NCBI GenBank assembly: GCA_041875495.1
Contig: CP112982.1
Location: 1,302,001 to 1,366,000, forward strand
Length of the DNA stretch: 64,000 bases
Reading direction: 5' to 3'
Source: Halomonas sp. CH40
Lineage (GTDB): Bacteria > Pseudomonadota > Gammaproteobacteria > Pseudomonadales > Halomonadaceae
In this document: in pieces, positions 42,865 to 57,632 of the stretch
How positions within the stretch are numbered: the stretch's first letter is position 1
How the letters are laid out: the number at the start of each line of letters is the position of its first letter
Position numbers and translations under genes: made by a program
The notes under the pieces: generated by a model
Told to the model about the DNA's origin: nothing
What the model saw: the letters and a program-made list of their open reading frames with translations, nothing else
Database searches by the model: none

Positions 42865-43440
42865 ATGAATGTAATGAATGCATCGCCCCGTCGCAAGGAG
42901 TTAACCCGCCTGGCCGCCCAGTTGTTTGTTCAGGAGGGCTTTGATCGCACAACGGTGCGTATGCTCGCCCAAGAGATGGGGATCAAGTCGGGAAGCCTGT
43001 TTCACCACTTCAAGGATAAGCAGGAAATTCTGGCGGCGGTGATTGAAGAGGGCACACATAACGCCCTGGCAATCGCCAAACGCTCTCTGGATGAAAGTTC
43101 GCCTTCACCGGAGGCCCGCCTGCGGGCGATGGCCAGGGCGCATCTGGAAACCCTGTTCACTGATCGCAATGCCCATGTGGTAGCACTGTTCGAATGGCGC
43201 CGCCTGGACGATTCAGCAAAGGCGCACCTGAGTCATTTACGCGATGCCTATGAAGCACTCTGGGTGCAGGTGATTGAAGAAGCGCTGGCGGCAGGCCTGA
43301 TCCACGGCGACCGCTTTCTGATCTCGCGTTTTGTACTGGGCGCTCTTAACTGGACAGTGCGCTGGTATGACCCGGCGGGCCCACGAACGCCGGATGAGCT
43401 GGCCGAAGAGTTGATTGCCATGATCATGCCAGCCCGTTAA
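42865..43440 (+). CDS. TetR-family transcriptional regulator
   Basis: 191 residues from the ATG at 42865 (MNVMNASPRRKELTRLAAQLF); in-frame starts further upstream overlap the divergent thiolase. Helix-turn-helix: FDRTTVRMLAQEMGIKSGSLFHHFKDKQEIL (about 28-58). The rest is the ligand/dimer domain with a FEWRRLD segment. Sits between thiolase (divergent) and acyl-CoA ligase/SDR/acyl-CoA dehydrogenase (same strand), so it most likely senses an acyl-CoA of this pathway. Confidence 0.92.
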   Translation: MNVMNASPRRKELTRLAAQLFVQEGFDRTTVRMLAQEMGIKSGSLFHHFKDKQEILAAVIEEGTHNALAIAKRSLDESSPSPEARLRAMARAHLETLFTDRNAHVVALFEWRRLDDSAKAHLSHLRDAYEALWVQVIEEALAAGLIHGDRFLISRFVLGALNWTVRWYDPAGPRTPDELAEELIAMIMPAR

Positions 43441-43600
43441 CTCAACCCTTCTTTTGACTATTGTCTAATTATTCCCTTCCCGCGAAGACTTGCGCTTCCC
43501 GCCGATTCCTTTTAGCTTGTGAGTAAGTTTCCGTTAACGTAAACGGATAATATTGGTTATTTAACGCTCACCATCATAATCACAACACAAGAGAGCCATC

Positions 43601-45268
43601 ATGACTGCAACTTCATTGCCAGCTTATCAGGACTATCTTGACGATTTTTCTGTTGATGACGTCATCAGTCGTCTCGACGACCATCAGGATGGGTGCTTCA
43701 ACGCCTATGAGGCGTGCTGTGGTCGCCATGTGCGAGCAGGGCGGGGGGATGTGCTAGCTCTGGTTCAGGAAGATACCCAAGGTAATACGCACAAGTTGAC
43801 GTATACGGAACTTGATCAGGCCAGCGCCCGTCTTGCTGGCTGGTTTCAGTCGCAAGGCTTAGGGGCAGGTGACCGTATCGCTTGCATGTTGCCACGTACA
43901 CCGGAACTGTTGATTGCGGTGGTGGCCTCCTGGCGTATCGGGGCGGTGTATCAGCCTTTGTTTACCGCTTTCGGGCCAGATGCAGTGGATTATCGCCTGG
44001 GCCGTGCTAATACCAAGCTGGTGATCACCGATCATGCCAATCGCTATAAGTTCGACGGTTTGACTCAGTGCCCACCGGTGCTGGCGCATGGTGGGGCGAC
44101 CAGCGAGCACTCTGATGATCTTGACTGGCAAGATGCCCTTGGGCATGCCGCGATGACCGACAAGCCGCCACGCTTGCGGGCGGATCAACCGTTTCTGCAA
44201 ATGTTTACCTCAGGTACTGTCGGTAAGCCCAAAGGGGTGGCTGTGCCCTTGGCGGGGATGACGGCCTTTGCGCTATATATGGAGCTGGCGATTGATCTGC
44301 GTGAAGACGATCGCTTTTGGAACATGGCTGACCCCGGCTGGGCCTATGGCCTTTATTACGCGATTGCTGGACCGCTCCTGCTGGGTGTCACCACGCATTT
44401 CTGCGAAGCCGGTTTCAGTGCGGAAGGCGCGCTGGCCTTTATGAAGCGCCACCGGATTACCAACTTTGCCGCAGCGCCCACAGCTTATCGTCTGATGAAA
44501 GCGTCCGGTCTGTTTGATGATGCCCATCAGACCCTGGAGCTGCGTGCGGCCAGTTCAGCAGGCGAGCCGCTTAACACAGAGGTGGTCACCTGGGTTGAGA
44601 AATCATTAGGTTGCCCGGTGATGGATCATTATGGCCAGACCGAAACAGGCATGACCTGTAATAATCATCATGCGCTTGACCACCCCAAGCATGTCGGTGC
44701 CATGGGGGTGCCCATGCCGGGCTATCGGCTGGCGATTCTGGATGCGGAATACAAGGAGCTGCCGGCTGGCCAACCTGGCGTGCTGGCGGTTGATATCAAG
44801 AATTCACCCGCGCATTTCTTCCAGGGCTATACCTGGCAGGAAAAACATCCGTTCGCGGAAGGTTATTACCTGACCGGCGATGTGGTGATTCGTAATGAAG
44901 ATGGTACCTTCCAGTTTGCCGGGCGTGATGATGACATCATTACCACAGCGGGCTATCGGGTAGGACCTACTGACGTTGAGAATAGCGTGATGACGCATCC
45001 AGCCGTTGCGGAATCTGCAGCCGTGGGCCAACCGGATGATATTCGCGGTGAGGTGATCAAATCCTATATTGTGCTGCGTGACGGCTATGAAGCCAGCGAT
45101 GATCTTGCAGAAGAAATTCGCCAGCAGGTACGTGAGCGTCTTTCTACTCATGCTTTCCCACGTGTCATTGAATTTGTCGATGAGCTGCCCAAGACGCCCA
45201 GTGGTAAGATTCAGCGTTTCAAATTACGTGCCCAGGCGGCGCAGGAAGCCACGTCAGATAGCCACTGA
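43601..45268 (+). CDS. AMP-binding acyl-CoA synthetase (acetyl/medium-chain type)
   Basis: 555-residue ANL enzyme activating a carboxylic acid to its CoA ester. P-loop MFTSGTVGKPKGVAVP, motif DHYGQTETGMTCNN, hinge region FAGRDDDIITTAGYRVGPTDVE, and catalytic Lys in LPKTPSGKIQRFKLR. Closer to the acetyl/butyryl-CoA synthetase branch (WNMADPGWAYGLYYAI) than to FadD. 160 bp after the TetR gene, so probably with its own promoter; 27 bp before the SDR gene. Confidence 0.91.
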   Translation: MTATSLPAYQDYLDDFSVDDVISRLDDHQDGCFNAYEACCGRHVRAGRGDVLALVQEDTQGNTHKLTYTELDQASARLAGWFQSQGLGAGDRIACMLPRTPELLIAVVASWRIGAVYQPLFTAFGPDAVDYRLGRANTKLVITDHANRYKFDGLTQCPPVLAHGGATSEHSDDLDWQDALGHAAMTDKPPRLRADQPFLQMFTSGTVGKPKGVAVPLAGMTAFALYMELAIDLREDDRFWNMADPGWAYGLYYAIAGPLLLGVTTHFCEAGFSAEGALAFMKRHRITNFAAAPTAYRLMKASGLFDDAHQTLELRAASSAGEPLNTEVVTWVEKSLGCPVMDHYGQTETGMTCNNHHALDHPKHVGAMGVPMPGYRLAILDAEYKELPAGQPGVLAVDIKNSPAHFFQGYTWQEKHPFAEGYYLTGDVVIRNEDGTFQFAGRDDDIITTAGYRVGPTDVENSVMTHPAVAESAAVGQPDDIRGEVIKSYIVLRDGYEASDDLAEEIRQQVRERLSTHAFPRVIEFVDELPKTPSGKIQRFKLRAQAAQEATSDSH

Positions 45269-45295
45269 TGCACTGGTTCAAACGAGGATATGTAA

Positions 45296-46063
45296 ATGCA
45301 GCTGACTGATAACACCTTTTTGATTACCGGTGCAGCATCGGGGCTTGGCGCCGCGTCTGCCCGGCGGATTGTCAATGCGGGTGGGCGGGTCGTTTTGTGC
45401 GACCTGCAGGAAAGTGTCGCGGATCAGGCAAAGGAATTGGGCGAGGCCGCTACCTTTTGCCTGGGGGATATTACCTCCGATACTGATATGCAGCAGGTCA
45501 TTGATACCTGTGTGGCGCACAGCCAAGGGCGCGGTCTGGCAGGTGTGGTGCACTGTGCGGGCATTGTCAGTGTTGGCAAGCTGGTGGATCGCGACGGTCA
45601 TCCGGCCAGCCTGGAAGCCTATAGCAAAACCATCAATATCAACCTGGTGGGCACGTTTAACATCATGCGATTGGCGGCGGCGGCGATGGCAGCCAATACG
45701 CCGGGCGAAGACGGTGAGCGGGGCGTTATTATCAATACAGCCTCTGTTGCTGCCTTTGATGGCCAGGTCGGCCAGTGTGCCTATAGCGCTTCCAAGGCAG
45801 GCGTTGCGGGCATGAGTTTGCCCGCTGCCCGGGAACTCTCGCGCCACGGTATTCGCGTCATGGCCATTGCCCCAGGTGTTTTTGAAACGCCCATGATGAG
45901 TGATATTCCTGAAGATGCCGTTAAAGCGCTTTCTGCGGCCGTGCCATTTCCCAAGCGTTTGGGCAAGCCTGATGAGTTTGCACTCATGGTCGAACAAATC
46001 ATTGTGAACACCATGCTCAATGGCGAGGTGATCCGCCTGGATGGTGGTATTCGCATGCAGTAG
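45296..46063 (+). CDS. Short-chain dehydrogenase (3-hydroxyacyl-CoA dehydrogenase type)
   Basis: 255 residues. NAD-binding [20 protein letters not shown] (about 11-30), DITSD, catalytic Ser in [11 protein letters not shown], and Tyr/Lys in [12 protein letters not shown]-terminal [33 protein letters not shown] resembles type-II 3-hydroxyacyl-CoA dehydrogenases (HSD17B10-like). GAGGATATGTAA precedes the ATG. Placed after the ligase and followed by a terminator; fits step three of beta-oxidation. Confidence 0.9.
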   Translation: MQLTDNTFLITGAASGLGAASARRIVNAGGRVVLCDLQESVADQAKELGEAATFCLGDITSDTDMQQVIDTCVAHSQGRGLAGVVHCAGIVSVGKLVDRDGHPASLEAYSKTININLVGTFNIMRLAAAAMAANTPGEDGERGVIINTASVAAFDGQVGQCAYSASKAGVAGMSLPAARELSRHGIRVMAIAPGVFETPMMSDIPEDAVKALSAAVPFPKRLGKPDEFALMVEQIIVNTMLNGEVIRLDGGIRMQ

Positions 46064-46092
46064 CCAACAAGTTAATTCGCCAATCCTTGTTG

Positions 46093-46118
46093 AAAACCCG
46101 CGATATCGCGGGTTTTTT
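46093..46118 (+). terminator. Rho-independent terminator after the SDR gene
   Basis: AAAACCCGCGATATCGCGGG followed by six T: self-complementary CCCGCGATATCGCGGG with A/T flanks, 30 bp after the SDR stop. Confidence 0.88.
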
Positions 46119-46252
46119 CATGTGGTGCGACTAATGTCGGGGTTCAGGTTTTTGCTTGATGGTCAGGAACGCCTTGACGCAGTGACCGACGAGGGATAGA
46201 TTCAAACGTATGTTTGAAAACCTTGCTTTTGTCACTGACCGGGAGTTCCACC

Positions 46253-48061
46253 ATGCCTACCTATCAAGCACCTTTGCGTGATCTGCGTTTTGTTATGGAA
46301 GAAATGTTTGATTACCCAGCTCATTATGCGCGTTTGCCTGCGGGTGAAGATGCAACGGTAGATGTGGTTAACGCGATTCTTGAAGAGGGCGCACGTTTCA
46401 CTCGTGAAGTGCTCCTTCCACTGAACCAGAGTGGTGACACCCAAGGGTGCTCATTGGACAGCGGCAAGGTAACCGCCCCGGATGGTTTCAGAGAGGCCTA
46501 TCAGCAATATGTGGATGGTGGCTGGCCGAGTCTGGCGGCAGACCCTGCGTTTGGCGGTCAGGGGTTGCCACATTCCTTGTCTATGGTGTTTTCGGAAATG
46601 ATCAGCTCCGCCAACCTGGCGTGGGGCATGTATCCTGGGCTTTCCCATGGAGCTGCAGATGCGTTAAGTCATCACGGCACCCAGGAGCAGAAATCTACCT
46701 ATCTGAGCAAGCTGACGGAAGGTGTCTGGACAGGCACCATGTGCCTTACCGAGCCGCATTGCGGTACAGACCTTGGGTTGATCAAGACACGTGCAGTACC
46801 GGTCGAGAATAGTGATGGCTACACCCTGACCGGAACCAAGATATTTATCTCTGCTGGCGACCATGATCTGGCAGACAATATTGTGCATTTGGTGTTGGCC
46901 AAGCTGCCCGATGCGCCAGAAGGCTCAAAAGGTATTTCGCTATTTGTAGTTCCCAAGTTTCTGCCGGATGCTGAAGGGAACCCGGGGGAGCGAAATGGCG
47001 TCAGCTGTGGGTCGCTCGAACATAAAATGGGCATTCACGGTAATGCCACCTGTGTAATGAATTTCGATGATGCCGTTGGTTACCTAGTCGGTGCGCCGCA
47101 TAAAGGCCTGGCCTGCATGTTTACCATGATGAATGCCGCCCGTCTTGGCGTTGGAATCCAGGGGCTTGGGTTGATCGAAACCAGTTTTCAGAACTCGCTG
47201 AGCTATGCCCGTGACCGATTGCAGATGCGGGCGCTGTCGGGCGCCAAAGCACCGGAAAAAATGGCAGACCCGATTATTGTTCACCCTGATGTGCGTCGTA
47301 TGCTGCTTACCCAGAAAGCCTTTGCCGAAGGTGGGCGCATGCTGGTGCTTTATACGGCAAAAATGCTGGATATTGCTGATCATGTTGAAGCCGGTGATGA
47401 AAAGCAACGCGCAGAGACTCTGCTGGGGCTACTAACGCCGATTGTTAAGGCGTTTCTGACCGAAGTGGCTTTCGAATGCACTAATGAAGGTGTGCAGATT
47501 TTTGGTGGACACGGCTTTATTAAAGAGTGGGGTATGGAGCAGCTGGTTCGCGATGCACGTATTACTCGACTCTATGAAGGCACAACGGGCATTCAGGCGC
47601 TAGACCTGCTGGGTCGCAAGGTGCTGATGAGTCAGGGCGAGTCGCTGAAAGTATTGACCAAGGAGATCCATGTCTTCTGTAAGACAGAAGCTAACAATCC
47701 ATTGATGAAAGAATTTGTTGAGCCGCTGGCAACGTTAAATGCTGAATGGGGTGAGCTGACCATGGGGGTAGGCATGAAGGCCATGCAGGATCGTGACGAA
47801 GTAGGGGCGGCTAGCGTTGACTATCTGATGTATGCGGGCTACGTATCACTGGCCTATATGTTTGCCCTGGCCGCCAAAAAAGCCCTGGCACCTGAAAAGG
47901 AAGGCGACGGTGCATTCTATACCGCCAAGCTGGATACTGCGCGATTCTACTATCAGCGTATCTTGCCACGCACGCGTGGCCATGCAGCCATGGTTCAGGC
48001 AGGAGCCGCTAGCCTGATGGCAATTTCCAGTGAAAATATGGGGTTAGGTTTTGAAATTTGA
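46253..48061 (+). CDS. Acyl-CoA dehydrogenase, DmdC-like long form
   Basis: FAD enzyme forming the alpha-beta double bond in an acyl-CoA. 602 residues from the ATG at 46253 (MPTYQAPLRDLRFVMEEM), with GGGAG upstream; a TTG 13 codons earlier is disfavoured. Family blocks: MCLTEPHCGTDLGLIKTRA, GTKIFISAGDHD, catalytic Glu in ARITRLYEGTTGIQALDLLGRK, plus a ~120-residue C-terminal domain found in the group that includes 3-methylthiopropionyl-CoA dehydrogenase (DmdC) and similar fatty acyl enzymes. An imperfect palindrome (CAAACGTATGTTTG, 46203-46216) lies ~37 bp upstream. Confidence 0.92.
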   Translation: MPTYQAPLRDLRFVMEEMFDYPAHYARLPAGEDATVDVVNAILEEGARFTREVLLPLNQSGDTQGCSLDSGKVTAPDGFREAYQQYVDGGWPSLAADPAFGGQGLPHSLSMVFSEMISSANLAWGMYPGLSHGAADALSHHGTQEQKSTYLSKLTEGVWTGTMCLTEPHCGTDLGLIKTRAVPVENSDGYTLTGTKIFISAGDHDLADNIVHLVLAKLPDAPEGSKGISLFVVPKFLPDAEGNPGERNGVSCGSLEHKMGIHGNATCVMNFDDAVGYLVGAPHKGLACMFTMMNAARLGVGIQGLGLIETSFQNSLSYARDRLQMRALSGAKAPEKMADPIIVHPDVRRMLLTQKAFAEGGRMLVLYTAKMLDIADHVEAGDEKQRAETLLGLLTPIVKAFLTEVAFECTNEGVQIFGGHGFIKEWGMEQLVRDARITRLYEGTTGIQALDLLGRKVLMSQGESLKVLTKEIHVFCKTEANNPLMKEFVEPLATLNAEWGELTMGVGMKAMQDRDEVGAASVDYLMYAGYVSLAYMFALAAKKALAPEKEGDGAFYTAKLDTARFYYQRILPRTRGHAAMVQAGAASLMAISSENMGLGFEI

Positions 48062-48586
48062 AGAACAAGACCTTGGTATAGTGATTTTTTCAAATAACTC
48101 TTGCATCCCCGCGGGTAAATCCGTAGAGTACGCATCCGCTGCCGGGGACGCACAGCGTTACTAGCGGTGATTGAAGGTGAAAACCTTCGGTTTGTCAGAG
48201 GGTTAGAGAAAACGTCGACGAGAAGTTGCCGCGTCTAATTTCCTCGCTGAAATCGATCGAAATACGGTATCGAAATCAGCAGTTGACAAGCACACAGGAA
48301 TGCGTAGAATATGCCTTCCTCGCTGAGGCAAGTCATTCAGGTCACCGAATGACAAGGGTTAATAACCGTCTCGCGAACAGCTCTTTAAAAATTTGATCAG
48401 GTAATTCATGTGGGCGCTTGCCGATGAGGGTGATAAATCACCAACTATCAAGGCAAGCGGTCATGAGAACGACAGTTTATAAACGTAAGTTTTTAAACAA
48501 TAGTTGAATGAATTCGTTTGAACCTTGAGCCAAGTTTGATGCGCTTTTGTTACCTTCGGGTGACGAGTAAGCATCACAATGATTTT
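48062..48586 (+). promoter_or_regulatory. rRNA operon leader with promoter, boxA and 16S processing stem
   Basis: 525 bp without a protein gene. Promoter: -35 TTGACA (48283-48288), 16-bp spacer, -10 TAGAAT (48305-48310). BoxA-like GCTCTTTAAAAA near 48380 for antitermination. From 48393, GATCAGGTAATTCATG plus following bases pair with 50138-50171 after 16S, forming the RNase III stalk. The 48062-48280 part may contain further rrn promoters, which I cannot place with confidence. Confidence 0.8.
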
Positions 48587-50119
<1,533 letters not shown>

Positions 50120-50455
50120 AACGATGCATCATCCCTCGCGGTAAGCGCTCACAATGAATTACCTGATCAGATAAACGCTGACATTGCGCAGTGATAAACG
50201 AACACACGCCTCTGGCAACAGATGCGCTTGGAAGAAAACGTCTTCCTTATCGGTTCTTTTATCACTGCGCATAGCAGTCGCTCTTTAACAAGATATATCA
50301 AGCTGATAAACCTTTTGAAAGGTCAGTGATTCATCACGTTTTACGTGGTGAGACCCTGCCTGAAAAAAGGTGTACGTAGTAAATTGTTGTGTGATACGTC
50401 TCAAGCGTATCCGGCAATCGTTATCATTGCGCGACCAGACTCCTTCGGGTTATAG
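50120..50455 (+). other. 16S-23S spacer without tRNA genes
   Basis: 336 bp. Contains the 3' arm of the 16S stalk (50138-50171), a long-range inverted repeat TGCGCAGTGATAAA (50185-50198)/TTTTATCACTGCGCA (50257-50271), a second boxA-like GCTCTTTAACAA (50281) and the 5' arm of the 23S stalk (from ~50434). No tRNA-Ile, tRNA-Ala or tRNA-Glu cloverleaf can be found. Confidence 0.85.
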
Positions 50456-53342
<2,887 letters not shown>

Positions 53343-53471
53343 TATAACACCCAAGGGGTCTGAAGCTAGTGATAACGACGCGCGAAAGCGCACCGGATAC
53401 GCAGAGACGATCACCGACATTACGCAGCGGCCATTGAACGCCGTTGAATCAGCTTGCTATATCACCTGTTA

Positions 53472-53591
53472 CGCCTGACGACCATAGCGAGTGGGAACCA
53501 CCTGATCTCTTGCCGAACTCAGCAGTGAAACCGCTTAGCGCCGATGGTAGTGTGGGGTCTCCCCATGCGAGAGTAGGTCATCGTCAGGCAC
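53472..53591 (+). rRNA. rrf: 5S ribosomal RNA
   Basis: About 120 nt. Ends CGCCTGACGA/TCGTCAGGCAC pair; core CCGAACTCAGCAGTGAAAC and TAGCGCCGATGGTAGTGTGG are diagnostic. No tRNA follows it. Confidence 0.97.
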
Positions 53592-53599
53592 CTATATAG

Positions 53600-53633
53600 A
53601 AACGTCCCATGCACACCGTGTACGGGGCGTTTT
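53600..53633 (+). terminator. rRNA operon terminator 1
   Basis: Stem AAACGTCCC/GGGGCGTTT (one G-T pair) with an inner GCAC/GTGT pair, followed by T-rich TTTTG, starting 9 bp after 5S. Confidence 0.75.
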
Positions 53634-53647
53634 GCTGTGCGTGTGTT

Positions 53648-53685
53648 AAAAAAACCTTGCCCTCCGGCAGAGGGCTTTGCTTTTC
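53648..53685 (+). terminator. rRNA operon terminator 2
   Basis: GCCCTC (53659-53664), loop CGGCA, GAGGGC (53670-53675), then TTTGCTTTT; seven A precede the stem, so it may act in both directions. Confidence 0.75.
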
Positions 53686-53687
53686 TG

Positions 53688-53748
53688 TTCACGATTCACG
53701 ATTCACGATTCACGATTCACGATTCACGATTCACGATTCACGATTCAC
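53688..53748. repeat. Heptanucleotide tandem repeat (TTCACGA, about 8.7 copies)
   Basis: 61 bp of perfect TTCACGA units between the rRNA terminator and the stop codon of rnk (7 bp away). No spacer variation, so not a CRISPR array. Perfect short repeats of this kind can change copy number. Confidence 0.97.
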
Positions 53749-53754
53749 ACCAAA

Positions 53755-54168
53755 TCACCGGTGAAACTGCTTTTCCCGTTCAGGTTGCCAGAAGATTGCG
53801 TCAATACGTAAGCTAACATCTCCATGATTAGGCACTGGCCAATCGATAACATCGCCTATTTTGAGACCAATCAGACCAGTACCTATAGGGGCCATAACAG
53901 ATATGGCATCTTCTATGTTAGCCAGTGAATGAGGGTAGACCAGTGTGCGTACCATTTGTCTTCCGCGCGATAGATCAGTGAACTGAATCTGACTATTCAT
54001 ACTGACCACGTCTTGAGGAATATCTTCAGGATCCACTACCTCACCGCGCGCCAACTCTACTTCAAGTAATTTGGCCACTGCATGATCTTTACTCTCTGCG
54101 TTATCGATCAGGCGTTGGAGACGTTCGGCATCCAAACGGTTTATCAGGATAGGGGGACGGAATCCCAT
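53755..54168 (-). CDS. rnk: Regulator of nucleoside diphosphate kinase (Rnk), GreA/GreB family
   Basis: 137 residues. Short N-terminal helical part (LINRLDAERLQRLIDNA) followed by the GreA/GreB C-terminal FKBP-like domain: VVSMNSQIQFTDLSRGRQMVRTLVYP and SVMAPIGTGLIGLKIGDVIDWPVP. Lacks the long coiled coil of true GreA, hence Rnk: it binds RNA polymerase but should not stimulate cleavage. It is convergent with the rRNA operon. C-terminus borders the heptamer repeat. Confidence 0.9.
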   Translation of the reverse strand: MGFRPPILINRLDAERLQRLIDNAESKDHAVAKLLEVELARGEVVDPEDIPQDVVSMNSQIQFTDLSRGRQMVRTLVYPHSLANIEDAISVMAPIGTGLIGLKIGDVIDWPVPNHGDVSLRIDAIFWQPEREKQFHR

Positions 54169-54235
54169 CTTATTTGTGCTCCATGGTAAGGACGTATTTT
54201 ATATGCGCAAAAATCATATCTTAAAATAAAAAACA

Positions 54236-54261
54236 GTCCTTTCTTGCAAGCAAGAAAGGAC
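54236..54261 (-). terminator. Rho-independent terminator of gdhA
   Basis: Perfect 12-bp arms GTCCTTTCTTGC/GCAAGAAAGGAC around 54248; on the minus strand it is followed by TGTTTTTTATTTT. Lies 44 bp beyond the gdhA stop. Confidence 0.88.
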
Positions 54262-54304
54262 CGATAAGATCAATCAGGCGGTGCCGATCAGCAAATATAT
54301 AGGG

Positions 54305-55594
<1,290 letters not shown>

Positions 55595-55608
55595 CTAGCC
55601 GTGTTCTT

Positions 55609-57204
55609 TCACTTTTTTTCGGCGGGCGCCAAGTTCACGTTCCAGGGCAGCAGCGTTTCCAGTGCCTCTAACGTATCAGCGGTGGCGATGTGCTCCAGCA
55701 CATAATGGATATAGGCAGCAGGCTCCAAGCCATTGGCTTTTGCCGTTTCGATGAGTGAATAACAGGTGGCACTGGCGTGAGCGCCGCGGGAGGTATCCGC
55801 GAACAGCCAGGCTCTTCGACCAACGGCAAACGGGCGAATGGCGTTTTCTGCCAGAACATTACTGATATGCAGGTCGCCGCGCGCACAATAGCCGATGAGG
55901 AAGTCCCATTGGTTCAGCGTATATTCCATCGCCTGACGCGTCAGGCTGCCTTTCATGACGCGGGTAACATTAGCCTCTAGCCAAGCCTTGAAGGCCTCAA
56001 GACGCGGAAGGCTCAGCTCCTGGCGGACACGGTAGCGTTCCACTTCGCTGAGATCCTTGATCTGCCGTTCGATGGCGTAGAGTTTGTTGATATGGCTAAG
56101 CCCTACCTCGGCCTTGGCCGGCGTGGCGCCCTTGCCTTTCGCGTTGACCTTGGCTGCCTTAGACGCTTCCACGAACTTGCGTCGCGCATGGTCCCAACAG
56201 CCAATGCGGGTAATGCCGTTGGCACGGCATACCTGGCCGTAACCGGCGTAGCCATCGGCCTGCAGGATCCCTGAGAAGTCGTCGAGTAGGCGCACCGGCA
56301 CGCTGCCGCCGCGGGACGGGTCGTAGGCAAAGAGCACCGACGGTTGATCCGGTGGGCCACCTCGGGTGACCCACATCCATTTATCTGACTGAGCGGTCTT
56401 GCCGTCTTCCTTGAGCACTTGCAGCCGCGTTTCATCGGCTTGCAGATACGCGCTGCTGTTTTGCACTTCGCGCATCAGCGTGATCAAGGGCGTGAAGACG
56501 TCATTCAGGCGGATGATCCAGTTGGCCATCTGCGTGCGGCTAACAGCGTGGCCTAACCGCTTGAACATGCCTTCCAAGCGGTACAGCGGCAAACCGTCTG
56601 CGTACTTGGAGGTGATCACGTACGCTAGCAGTGACGTCGACGCCGTGCACTTGCCTAGCGGATGAACCGGACGCTCCGCAGTAAGGAGATGGTCGTTGCC
56701 CTCAAGCGGGAACACCGCTTTTTCCTGCCAGTATTCGAGGACTTTCAGCTGCGCGGGGATGAACTGAAGCTCTTCTTTTACCTTGGCGAAGAAGGTCTTG
56801 GTCGCCCCGACTTTTTCTTCTTCGCTGAGCGTAAGCTCAATACGCTCACGGACCAGAGTGTCGGAGAAGCCACGTTGGCGACGTTGACGTGAGGGACGCG
56901 GCGCGTCTTGCTCTTCGACATCGTCGGGTAACTGATCGCGTAGCGCCTCGATGTCAGCTTCCAACTCCGTCTCATCGAACAGATGAGCCTGGTTCGCAGA
57001 CTTTTCACTGCGCGCGGCGAACTGCTGAATGCGCTGCAAGCGCAGCTTCTCTTCGAGCAATTGAATATAGAGATTACGTTGCTGTAACGCCGTCTGTTGA
57101 GCCGTCACCTGTTGCTGAAGCCCCGCCACAAGAGCCACTACCTCAGCGGCGGAGAGGCCACTGAGATCAGGCAGTTGGGAGGAGACTTCGGGGTGCTTTT
57201 TCAT
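55609..57204 (-). CDS. tnpC: IS66-family transposase TnpC
   Basis: 531-residue DDE transposase. N-terminal coiled coil (AAEVVALVAGLQQQVTAQQTA, about 20-65), IS66 zinc-finger-like region, then catalytic core: LQADETRLQVLKED, DGYAGYGQVCRANGITRIGCWDHARRKFVEA, and C-terminal NVLAENAIRPFAVGRRAWLFADTSRGA with the catalytic Glu. Intact, ends close to the left terminal repeat. Confidence 0.95.
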   Translation of the reverse strand: MKKHPEVSSQLPDLSGLSAAEVVALVAGLQQQVTAQQTALQQRNLYIQLLEEKLRLQRIQQFAARSEKSANQAHLFDETELEADIEALRDQLPDDVEEQDAPRPSRQRRQRGFSDTLVRERIELTLSEEEKVGATKTFFAKVKEELQFIPAQLKVLEYWQEKAVFPLEGNDHLLTAERPVHPLGKCTASTSLLAYVITSKYADGLPLYRLEGMFKRLGHAVSRTQMANWIIRLNDVFTPLITLMREVQNSSAYLQADETRLQVLKEDGKTAQSDKWMWVTRGGPPDQPSVLFAYDPSRGGSVPVRLLDDFSGILQADGYAGYGQVCRANGITRIGCWDHARRKFVEASKAAKVNAKGKGATPAKAEVGLSHINKLYAIERQIKDLSEVERYRVRQELSLPRLEAFKAWLEANVTRVMKGSLTRQAMEYTLNQWDFLIGYCARGDLHISNVLAENAIRPFAVGRRAWLFADTSRGAHASATCYSLIETAKANGLEPAAYIHYVLEHIATADTLEALETLLPWNVNLAPAEKK

Positions 57205-57260
57205 GGGCCAATGATACCAGATTCGGTGTGTTAAAGCACTGAAAATAAGAGCTTTATGGC

Positions 57261-57632
57261 CTATCCGACGCTGTCGTAATGCAGTGTTTTATGGCCGCGC
57301 ATCAGGGTGATATCGTAGCCATCCAACAGCCAGTTGATCTGCTCGCCAGTCAACGCCATAACGTCATCCGAGGGGCCGGGCCACTTGAAGCGCTCCTCGG
57401 CCAGCGCCTTGTAGTAGAGCACGAAGCCATTGTCTTCCCACATCAGGCACTTGATTTTATTTCGCTGCCGGTTAGTAAAGGCATACAGCGCCCCGCTAAA
57501 GGGGTTGTGTCCCAGTTCTTGCTCCACCAGTAACGCCAGGCCGTTGGCTTGCTTGCGAAAATCGACCGGTGCGCGGTACAGGTAGATCTCGGGCATTTCC
57601 CACGCGGGGCGTAAATAGCGCGGCCGCTTCAC
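57261..57632 (-). CDS. tnpB: IS66-family accessory protein TnpB
   Basis: 123 residues from a GTG at 57632 that overlaps the tnpA stop (GTGA), with GAGG 5 nt upstream; an ATG at 57596 would give 111 residues. Family motif VDFRKQANGLALLVEQELGHNPFSGALYAFTNRQRNKIKCLMWEDNGFVLYYKAL is plain, followed by LAEERFKWP. Required for IS66 transposition in studied elements; unrelated to the RNA-guided TnpB nucleases. Confidence 0.93.
   Translation of the reverse strand: MKRPRYLRPAWEMPEIYLYRAPVDFRKQANGLALLVEQELGHNPFSGALYAFTNRQRNKIKCLMWEDNGFVLYYKALAEERFKWPGPSDDVMALTGEQINWLLDGYDITLMRGHKTLHYDSVG

Noticed and set aside
53688..53748. CRISPR array
   Set aside because: The repeat is a 7-bp perfect tandem array with no unique spacers, and no cas genes are present.
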